64,000 bases of DNA. Source: Leptidea sinapis. Lineage: Eukaryota; Arthropoda; Insecta; Lepidoptera; Pieridae. The position numbers and the translations under genes were made by a program. Below the pieces are notes generated by a model. That model was not told the origin of the DNA and searched no databases. It was given only the letters and a program-made list of their open reading frames with translations. Of this stretch, positions 56,032-64,000 are shown piece after piece. Positions within the stretch are counted from its first letter, which is position 1. The number at the start of each line of letters is the position of its first letter. The stretch covers positions 9,176,001 through 9,240,000 of the forward strand of contig NC_066273.1 in the NCBI RefSeq assembly GCF_905404315.1, in the 5' to 3' direction.

Positions 56032-56200
56032 ATGTCGCATCCACCATAGAGTCCAGACGTTGCACCTTGTGATTTTTTTATTTCTGAAAATTAAAGATAC
56101 GTTTAACCAGGTATACAATTAACAAGCTCTGAAGACGCAAGTCAGACATCCCTCTGGAAAAACAGAGATATAGATATATAAACATTGTTTCCAAATAATG
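56026..56200 (+). pseudogene. mariner transposase catalytic-end scrap
   Basis: One frame reads SHPP, a stop, SPDVAPCDFFIS, a clear relic of the HPPYSPDLAPCDFFLF motif around the last catalytic Asp of mariner transposases; a neighbouring frame gives LTSSEDASQTSLWK. Separate from the element at 48251-49414 and in the other orientation. Confidence 0.65.
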
Positions 56201-58140
56201 CAAAAGTGTGTAAAAAGTGAAAAAAAAGATGTGGTGTCGTGGGACACCAGGTAGGAACGAAGTTCCTTCGGCTAATGTAGAATCGACACAATTTCTAAAA
56301 AAAAATCGTGTTCATTTTTATGTAGGTTTTCTTGATTTTTCTCTTAAATTTTTCAGATTAGTTTTTATTTAACTACACGAAAGTATTTAGGAAATAATAA
56401 ATTACGTAAAATAAAAACAAAATCGTAATCCAAATTATCAGTTAAAATAACAAAATATGTCTCTTTATTTTTGTTTGACAACATAAAATTACATAGAAAT
56501 AGAAACGACTGTCGCGCCTGCGCACGTCTCATTTTTTCAGTTCGGTCCCGCAGCAAAATCCCTATCTCGTCCAAGCCTGCCGTAAGGAACTTCGTTCCAA
56601 TATACTTTGAATAAAAATACATATGTATATCATTAACATAATATTAGAGGCATTATTAATCAGAATCTAGAAACGTACAACATGAGCAACTTTTATATCC
56701 TCATAACCTGTGCATTAAAGTGGAAACGACAAGGTTGTTATCGATATTCTAAGTTCTATTAATTGAAATATGAGAAGTAGGTACCAATTAGGGATGGGCT
56801 AAATTTCGTTTTACAATCGGTTTAACCAAACTTCGGGGGTTTGAACAGCTGATATTCGGCCGAAGTTTGGCTTATTCGATACAAGAAAAAACTAAACAAA
56901 ATATCTGTACTTTTTTTCATTAAAAGAATAGAATCATAAATCTGTTAAATTAAAAAAGCCCTTTAACACTTGCAACAAGAAAATATTAATATTTCTCATC
57001 TTAAACCTCGTAAAAAATCACCTGAGAACACGAAAAATGCACGCGTGATGAAGATATATTTGCTAATGAGCGCAGCCGGTCAAAGTTTGGCCGAATTTAA
57101 CCGTATGTTTGGCCCAAGCGCGTATACGGTTCAAACCACATTCGGTCCATTACTAGTACCGACCTTTGTAACAATTTGAAGGCCCGTTTGTAGGAAATCT
57201 TCTTATATACCTATAATATACTTACTAATTTTGCTAGCTTTATAAGTAAAAAACATTATGTACATTATATACAATAAAACGGCCTTAAATTTGTTTCTAA
57301 AACAAAAATCAAAAATGTACACAAATACATTTTCACAGTATTACTTTAATTATTAATTAATATATAAAAATCCTGTAACGTTTAATTTTAAATTTCAGAA
57401 TACAATCCCTCTTTCTCAATTACAAGAAGATATAAAATACATAATCCCTGCACTATCACTTTTTTGCATTCCCGATTTTAACAGGACTACCCCGATATGT
57501 GTGAAACCGCAAACACTCTCAATCATCTTACAACATAACCATGAAAGCAACTAAAAGTTGCATTGTAATATCGTATTACACTAAAGCAATAATAAGCAGA
57601 AACATGTATTGCCAGCCGCTTGATATAAGTCCGAACAAAGCGTTGCGGCTTGGATCGTAAAACAAACAGATTATATCTAAGTGCAGTTACGTGCTGTGTA
57701 TGAATAAGATGCTGCCATGATGGATCTATACGGCAGGACATTGTATGGCAAAAATGCGTGTTCTTTGTGTAAAAGCAAAATTATTTCCTGTAAGGCAATA
57801 AAGATCTGAAGTTACCTTCGATTTTACTTCTCAATTATTGAAGTTATACTTTTGTAGGCGCGTTGGTGAAAAAATGATGAAAGTGAAATATTAAGATGCG
57901 CGCGCATCACTGAAACACAAAAGTATCAGCTTGAAGTTGGTTCCTTAAATTTTCTGACGTTTGCGTCATTCGTTATTTCTTGAATTTTTTCGTCCATAAT
58001 TAGGACAGGCAAAGGGTTCAAGCCCATACAGCCGTATTCATTATTTAATAATTAATTGTCAAAGCCATCTTTCAAAATTGTTCTTTCTAAAAACGTAGAA
58101 TAGCACTAGGAATCATTTTAATGATTAACGCGCTAGCACC
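56201..58140. other. no gene seen
   Basis: AT-rich. Frames of 85, 69 and 72 codons (56365-56622 minus, 56970-57179, 57523-57741 minus) show no known domain. The stretch 56790-57180 has repeated AAGTTTGGC-type text that may be a decayed inverted-repeat element, not resolved. Confidence 0.4.
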
Positions 58141-58375
58141 TGGGATACCAGCGATAGACAGGTTTTTTGACACGATTCCTGCTGCCGAATTTCTCCAACA
58201 CCATACGCTACCAAATTAAAAGTCAGTCTCACCATCTGGTACGGCGTTTCTGCACAAGTTTTCATGGGACCTTCTTCCACGTGCAACAAAACTGTACATC
58301 TACAGTTCCGGCAACACTCCTGTGTTTACTCTAGTGATGTGAGGGAATGTAGGCAGTGATGATTATTCAAGTTTG
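58141..58375 (+). mobile_element. decayed CR1/Daphne-like LINE 3' fragment
   Basis: Broken translation reads FFDTIPAAEFL, SPSGTAFLHKFSWDLLPRATKL and, in the 3' UTR, CCGGCAACACTCCTGTG, matching the LINE's end (IPAAEF...RTTKLW, CCGGCAACGCTCCTGTG). Very diverged. Confidence 0.6.
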
Positions 58376-58530
58376 CGCATTGACCACTAAAAACTCCAAC
58401 AGTCGTATAACCATTCTTCAATAATACTTCCCTTAATACCTGGATCTTCTTTTTAGTATCGACATATTACAAATTGGCTTGGAAGAAACTAGGGGTGGTC
58501 GAGTGGGTAAAGTGGGAGGGAGTGGGAGGG

Positions 58531-58794
58531 AGTGGGAGGCTTCTTTGCACAGGATGCCGGCTAGATTATGGGTACCACAACGGCGCCTATTTCTGCGGTG
58601 AAGTAGCGTTATTGTGTTTCGGTCTGAAGGGCGCCGTTGTAGTAACTTGTAGCTAGAAATTACTTAATTAAATTACAGAATTTTTGGCTTTTCAAGAATC
58701 CGGAGCGGCACTGCATTGTAATAGGCAGGGCGTATCAATTACCATCAGATGAACGTCCTGCTCGTCTCGTACCGTATTTTCATTTAAAAAAAAA
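58531..58794 (+). mobile_element. hairpin retroposon A, copy 10, with triplicated 5' decamer
   Basis: 5' end GTGGGAGGCTTCTTTGCACA to a CATTTAAAAAAAAA tail. About 60 bp in the middle is replaced or deleted. Just upstream the element's first ten bases are repeated (AGTGGGAGGG twice, then AGTGGGAGGC). Confidence 0.86.
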
Positions 58795-58835
58795 GAGTCG
58801 GTTAATAGTACAAGCCTATATTCTAGATCCCTGTA

Positions 58836-59007
58836 AAATGCAGTTCCAGTCACATATAGAGTATTGCTCTCGTTTCTGCACAATGGGTGCATCCAAATAT
58901 CAGCTTAATTGAATTGACCGAGTGCAACGCAGAGCTCGAATTACTTAGATCCTGTATTCTGTGGATGATTCGATCGCCTTGGCTTTACGTCTACACAGTC
59001 TCTAGAC
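58836..59007 (+). pseudogene. CR1/Daphne-like LINE reverse transcriptase thumb fragment (split by hAT element)
   Basis: Broken translation reads VKCSSSHIEYCSRF, GASKYQLN, IDRVQRRARIT and DDSIALALRLHSL, matching VRPHMEYC...GAPKYQLD..DRVQRRAARIV...LALRRDVASL in intact elements. It continues for a short way at 59614 after the hAT insertion. Confidence 0.68.
59000..59007 (+). repeat. 8-bp hAT target-site duplication, left
   Basis: CTCTAGAC, matched at 7 of 8 bases by CTGTAGAC at 59614-59621. Confidence 0.8.
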
Positions 59008-59613
59008 CAGTGATTTCCAACCCTATTTAGGCCATGCCCCACCTTAACATTTCTAAAATGTTTAAGCCCCCCATACATAATTTTTAACGTATAAAAATTT
59101 TTTTGTTCCCATAAGAAATATGAATGATAAGTTTTAGAGGGAAATCGCTATAAAATTGTTATCAATTCATCGTTAATCAAATTTCAAAACATAATATAAT
59201 GAAAAACTGGAATTCAAAATAATTTTAATATTGTTTTTTTTATATATTCATTTAGTGCGATCCTTGCACTTGATGCTTGCTGCACAGAGATTTTATATTT
59301 GGTTCCATCTTACTTAGCTTTAATCTCAAGTCTGCGCGTTGTGTTATATCAAGTTGATTATTTTTATCAGTAAATCTTTTACAGCATTGAATCTACATTT
59401 AGCTAAATATGAATGTGAAACGGTAGTAAAAGTTTTATTGCACATTCTTGGAATTTGCCTTTTTTTGTTAAATTTGTCACCGATATCTATCATTGCATTT
59501 AAATAACCCAAAGCGAAAGGGTTAAAGTCGTGTCGAGTCCATTTTTAAGTTGCCCCCCATTATCTATCAAATTGCCCCCCTGTAGGGCGTTGGCCCCACG
59601 TTGGGAAACACTG
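59008..59613. mobile_element. non-autonomous hAT element, 606 bp
   Basis: Ends CAGTGATTTCCAACC and, reversed, CAGTGTTTCCCAACG are hAT-type termini (consensus CAGNG-TTCCCAA), and the 8-bp flanking duplication is the hAT hallmark. The interior is AT-rich with C runs near each end (AAGCCCCCC, TTGCCCCCC). The 64-residue minus-strand frame at its right end is not a gene. It may be a deletion derivative of a transposase-coding element. Confidence 0.88.
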
Positions 59614-59639
59614 CTGTAGACTGTATTACTACGGCACAG

Positions 59640-60000
59640 ATAACGAGGAGTAATGCGAAAAAGAATCCACTGCTGGACAAAGACCTCCCCCAAAGTTCAC
59701 CATTACGATAGGTCCTGCGCTTCGCTCATCCAACCGACTCTGGCGATCTTGTGGGGGCCTACCAATACTACGCCTTCCTGTACGTTGTCGCTATTCGAGG
59801 ATCTTACTGCCCCAACGGCCATCTGTCCGTCGAGCTATGTGCCCTGCCCACTGCCACTTCAGTTTCGCAATCATTTGGGCTATGTGACTTTGGTTCTACA
59901 ACGTATCTCCTCATTTCTGATTCGATCTCGTAGGGAAACTCCGAGTATAGCCCTCTCCATTGCCCGCTGAGCAACATTGAGCTTCCTCATAAGACTGTTC
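59640..60000 (-). pseudogene. RTE-type LINE C-terminal fragment
   Basis: The reverse strand reads LMRKLNVAQRAMERAILGVS, LRDRIRNEEI, then (frameshifted) GHIARRTD-like text, and ends with EVFVQQWIL before the 3' UTR. Same segment as 5103-5372, about 90 bp longer at its 3' side. At least three frame breaks. Confidence 0.75.
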
Positions 60001-60038
60001 CTCTAGAATACCTATATATTCGATAATAGAGTGTACAT

Positions 60039-60081
60039 CGAGTTTTGTCGGTCTTTTAGGTGAAAAGACCGACAAAACTCG
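60039..60081. repeat. perfect 19-bp hairpin at an element junction
   Basis: CGAGTTTTGTCGGTCTTTT (60039-60057), 5-nt loop AGGTG, exact reverse complement at 60063-60081. To its left is the RTE-type fragment, to its right a CR1-like LINE tail (60078-60130, CGTGTGATTCCTCTTGTG). A perfect stem between two decayed relics points to a recent origin. Confidence 0.9.
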
Positions 60082-60130
60082 TGTGATTCCTCTTGTGTTG
60101 CAGGGAAGTATGGACAACGTCATCAGTTAC
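60078..60130 (+). mobile_element. short CR1/Daphne-like LINE tail
   Basis: GTGTGATTCCTCTTGTGTTGCAGGG corresponds to GTGATTCCTCTGGTGTTGCAAGAG in the 3' UTR of better copies; then it fades out. Confidence 0.6.
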
Positions 60131-60938
60131 CATTATGATGGCAAAAACATTAAAACAACAAATAGTTTACATCGCTTAAAATTATGCCACTTTACCCGCG
60201 TAATTATTCTTTGCGTGGAAATATGACTTTTAAATGAATTTTGTCCAGCTGTTTGGAACTTTGCTTCGCGGAAACTACATTTATTTTCTGAGATATAACT
60301 CACTTAAGTTACATGAGAATTTAGAAAGATTCGCTTAAATCTCCGTTTCGGAGAAAATCTAAAACAGGCTAAATTGCAATTTTCGTCAATTTTTTTCTTA
60401 AAAAAGGACAGATATAAATTGATTTTCTGTTTTGTGTACCGTCACATTGTTTATTAAATTATAGTTATATAGATCAAGAATTATAATACATTCAATAAGA
60501 TACTAAATATCATAATATTACAATAAATATTCTTATCCTTCTCGTAAATAGCGTGACAGAAACGATTGCCCAACAGACACGTATTACGAGCTCGACTGAG
60601 GGGCTCGTATTGAAATATTATAAAATAAATAAACAATGCCATCTTGATTACATATATACTTTAGAATTACTGATAATAATTTATCCTGTGCTTCAAGGTT
60701 TAAAGGATAGCGCTATTTATTCATTTTCAAAGGTGAAATATTATCTCTTGAGAACACTATACTATATGTATATAAAGTAAGGATGTCACATCCACGGATG
60801 TGTCCATCTTAACGCTAATAATTTTGCCAGAATTTAATTTAAATCCGCTTAGCCATTTTTCGTTATTGACCAAGAAACAACATACAAACATCTGCACAAA
60901 CTTTCACATTTATAAATAGTAGGATTAACAAAGAAACT
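60131..60938. other. no gene seen
   Basis: AT-rich. 60830-60930 has text of the TAAATCCGCTTAGCCATTTTTC type seen at the 3' ends of insect repeats. The 75-residue frame at 60553-60780 has no known domain. Confidence 0.4.
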
Positions 60939-60979
60939 AAGGAAGATCTAAGTTCTGGTTACTAGGGTACCATAAATCA

Positions 60980-61140
60980 GGGCTTGGCTCGCGGTGCGGT
61001 ATGTGTGTGTCGGTGAAGGCGGGATGCGGGCGGCGGGGGCGTCGGGTCAGGAAGGCCGTGAGAATGCGCGCGCGCCGTCGGTTCCCAGACACGCGCCGCG
61101 CCGAACACCGAGCGCTGTACACCCGCTGGATGTTGAATCG
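60980..61140. other. CpG-rich block in AT-rich DNA
   Basis: About 160 bp very rich in G, C and CpG (GCGGGCGGCGGGGGCG, GCGCGCGCGCCGTCGG), in contrast to its neighbours. Open frames run through it on both strands (71 codons plus, 61 codons minus), both Arg-rich and without a known domain. It could be an untranslated exon, a promoter-proximal segment or part of a GC-rich mobile element. Not decided. Confidence 0.35.
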
Positions 61141-62041
61141 AGATACGTATCTATATTACACTCATTGGCCTGATTCTGTGTTCTTATGTACAAATCACGT
61201 TATCGTATGTCTCTAATAACATCATCCAATACACACTCTGATTTTACTCTTCTTCGAATCTTCTTTAACTTTTCAACTGACTTTATAAATTAATTTTAAA
61301 AGGATTCATTACTGGATTTTAATGAAATGATGAATCAATGATGAAACCTCAATCAAGATATCGGAACAATGTTATAAAACTATATCTCATAAGGGTGTGT
61401 TCGGGCTTACCAGAATTATCATGAGACGCACTCTTTCGATAAATTATTCTAATGATAATTATTTTTAATAGATATTCCGTATTACAACTGCGATAATTCA
61501 GTAATATACATACAAATGTATATCATTTGAGTCAACTATAAATTAAATTATTAATAAGGAATGCATCATGATTTTGTGAGTCCTAGCAACCCTCTAAACA
61601 TAAAATTCCTTTGACGATATTTATTTTTTAGCAGGTTTAATAATGTGCAAACTGTACAGATATGAACATAATATATGCGGTTTTGTAAAGTTTTGTTTCT
61701 TTCATTTCAGGAATTACTGCGGTTTTGAACATCAGTGGGAAGTTAGTTAATCTGAAATCAAATAACCTAGAGCTGTGACAGATTGAAAAATACGATAAAA
61801 TGCTATAGAGTTATTATTATTAACGCATAGAGAAGCTATCCATAGAAGTGCCGTTCAATTTTTTATAATTAATTATATTCTATAGCTGTAGGAATACATA
61901 AATAAAAAAAAAGAAATAAAAAGCCTTTTATTTCACCCTAATAATTAACTAATGCATTTAAATATCATTATTTAGTTTTTTTAATAATGTAGTTTAATAT
62001 TATATTTAAATGTGGAAATGAAAAACATTCATACATACACA
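61141..62041. other. no gene seen
   Basis: AT-rich, no supported frame or repeat. Confidence 0.4.
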
Positions 62042-62279
62042 CTCACGCCTTGTTCCCGTCGGGGTAGGCAAAGACAAATGAATGCCACTTGCTTCTATCC
62101 TTACAAACCTCACGCGCTTCCTCTACATTCATTACTCTTTTCATACATGCTCGCCGGTTGCTGGTGCTTCGGACCTTTCCTTTTCTCAAAACGTACCCAA
62201 TATGGTCGATGAATGTTCTACGAGGCCTCCTGGGACCGACTTGCCCACACACTTGTCCTTTTATAAATATATAAGGCAA
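62042..62279 (-). pseudogene. probable transposon-encoded C-terminal tail (DRSKW motif)
   Basis: The 78-residue minus-strand frame reads GPRRPRRTFIDHIGYVLRKG, VRSTSNRRACMKRVMNVEEA, REVCKDRSKWHSFVFAYPDG and stops after NKA. I recognise the pattern RPRRTYLDQIG..L..G.V.STRNRRACM..L..V.EA...C.DRSKW from recurrent lepidopteran mobile elements. Three phased frames of 60-78 codons overlap here; only the minus one is meaningful. It is the best conserved short frame in the right third of the window. Confidence 0.55.
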
Positions 62280-63470
62280 GTGTGTGACATGATTATTATA
62301 TTATAACAATTTTAAAAATGATTAAATTAAATTATTATCATTTATCAATAATATATTATTGTACATTTTTAAAATGATTAGCTGCTGTAGGAATACCAAG
62401 TAAAACATATATATAAAACGAATTTAAATACCCTGTACTATAATTGCTTGGTGACCATGTTATCGTGTAGGTGTTCATACGTGCGTGGTGGCAAGAGGTC
62501 GGCCGCGGTGGGTTCGGTGCGAGAGTTCCTCCGTCAGAGCTCGTGGGATCATTACGAGCCCACACACTCTATTATTACTGTTTACTTCATTCCCATTCGG
62601 CACTGATTACCGGTGCCTTCATGCAATTTTCATAAATCGAAATATTAATTGTGAAATAAGCGCCGCTTTTTCTCTCTCTCTCTTTAGCCTTAGAAATGAC
62701 ATCAAAAAAAAATCTAAAGGAATCAATTTTGAGAAAATAAATACCTTTTATGCCTTTTTATTATGGGTAAACACAGCATAATACTTACCTTAGTTGTAAA
62801 CAGAGGTAGAGAAGAATATGTATTAATTAACTTTAGTTATTCAGAAATTCGCTGTAAACAAAGCGAGTAAGGTAATTAATAAATGCATTCGTGCATTGTT
62901 CGTCAGTTCGGATGATTCGTGACATGTTGTAACCAGTCAGGTTGGTAAATATATCAACTGCATGAGAAACAGGATTGAGTGCGCAAGTATTAAAAGACGA
63001 ACTGGTTTCAACGTTCTTGACTAAATGCATGAGAATTTCTAGACTCGATTCTCTTATTCTTCTTCTTCTATGTCAAAGTGTTTTTGTCTTTCTCTCTCCC
63101 ATTTGTTTCCAAAGCGATATAAATAACGACAAAAAATCTAAACGCATCGTATTTGCGAAATAAATGACTTCACTTTTGACGGTGTCGTGGGGCGGGTCGT
63201 TCCTTTCCCTATAATATGTTTGAATAAGGCGGTGGCTGATCCATGCGCAGTGCTCGTGAATGTGGCGGCTAAATGATACTGCCTTCGGAAACTGCATTAT
63301 TATTTAAAAATTAAAGTTATTTTATATATTTATAGTAATATATTTTAATAATCGCTTAGATATCATTAAGTTTGTTAAGGTATTTATAATGCTCACATAA
63401 TACCTGCATGCTCTATAACTCTTGTGTTTTTATTAATTAACTTACATTTTTTAACATACTCGTGTAAGAC
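62280..63470. other. no gene seen
   Basis: A moderately GC-rich stretch (62475-62570) and several 60-98 codon frames without known domains. No repeat family recognised. Confidence 0.4.
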
Positions 63471-63473
63471 TTA

Positions 63474-63780
63474 CGGGCGCTCCCAATATATCTACATACA
63501 GAGATAAATTACTACCTTCTACTGTCAGTAATTAGCTGTCAATAATCTGAAGCTATCCAAATATAGCCGATAAGTCATTCTTATCGTCTTATATTGGGAC
63601 GCGTGAATTGCAATTTCCATACAAACTTTATATCGCTGGTAAGCTATATGTCGTCCCATTGACAGACAGCGTGCACAGATAAGGTGAGTTACCGTCGATA
63701 AGTTTATTGGGACAGAAAAGTCAACTATAGTTACGATTTTTATCTCAAGTAAGAGATAGACTGAATATTGGGAACGGCCG
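63474..63780. mobile_element. MITE with TTA target duplication (M5-like ends)
   Basis: 307 bp; left end CGGGCGCTCCCAATATATCT and, reversed, right end CGGCCGTTCCCAATATTCAG. TTA flanks it at 63471-63473 and 63781-63783. The first bases resemble the M5 ends (CGGCCGTTTTCAATA) but the interior differs, so it is a related family at most. The 89-residue frame inside is incidental. Confidence 0.82.
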
Positions 63781-64000
63781 TTAGAGTATTTCACACAATA
63801 ACTTCATTTTAAATAATATATGGCAATTAAAATAATATTCTTCTTCTTTGAGGATCCGACACCTTCGCCCACACGTGGATGTTTCTGCTAAGCGCCCCTA
63901 TGATATATAGATGAAGTATGATACAAATGGTCTACTTGACCAGCTAATAATGTCAGGGTGTCGAATTTGCGTGACGTTGTGGGCGCGCATCTGAATAATA

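Noticed and set aside
56790..57180. Possible inverted-repeat element around AAGTTTGGC motifs
   Set aside because: Termini could not be matched convincingly and no target duplication was found.

Overview
The window looks like 64 kb of AT-rich, intergenic or intronic nuclear DNA from a moth or butterfly (Lepidoptera). The repeat families are of the lepidopteran type: a CR1/Daphne-like LINE with a characteristic 3' tail, an RTE-type LINE, a tRNA-headed SINE, a roughly 315-bp hairpin-rich retroposon, and repeats that begin with CTAGCTGACCCGACAGACG. I found no exon of a host protein gene and no functional tRNA or rRNA gene that I can support. Nearly every convincing reading frame belongs to a transposable element, and all of these are broken. 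The species cannot be named from the sequence alone.

Layout. 1-1411 is the 5' part of a CR1/Daphne-like LINE (minus strand) running off the left edge; 22173-25480 holds a nearly full-length second copy. 2.3-13.2 kb is a mosaic of MITEs, retroposons and decayed repeats. 13369-13729 encodes part of a mobile-element protein. 14698-15185 is a decayed 3' piece of a LOA-like LINE. 17.8-21.1 kb holds retroposon copies, including a head-to-head pair. 28-30.5 kb holds RTE-like and R1-like fragments. 30519-40275 is the most structured region: a large, diverged palindrome whose left arm carries a complete 6-kb LOA-like LINE. 40-47 kb holds more retroposons, nested MITEs and a Tc1-like fragment. 48251-49414 is a mariner relic with TIRs and TA flanks. 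49.6-64 kb holds MITEs, SINEs, a second mariner scrap, a hAT element inside a LINE fragment, and a TTA-flanked MITE at the right end.

The palindrome is the best candidate for something new. Arms of about 1.7-1.8 kb face each other across a 227-bp MITE, and the outer left breakpoint carries an identical 50-bp copy of that MITE's left end. The right arm continues into the LINE fragment in which the left arm stops abruptly, so the left arm looks like the inverted copy. Replication template switching explains the arrangement. Later insertions (the LOA-like LINE in the left arm, a LINE tail in the right arm) and a few per cent divergence argue against an assembly artefact.

Other noteworthy points: the LOA-like element has lost a predicted catalytic aspartate in all three of its enzyme domains; tRNA-like sequences sit between terminal inverted repeats; the commonest retroposon shows conserved hairpins and a 3' tail like that of the CR1-like LINE; and a perfect hairpin lies exactly at a junction between two elements.
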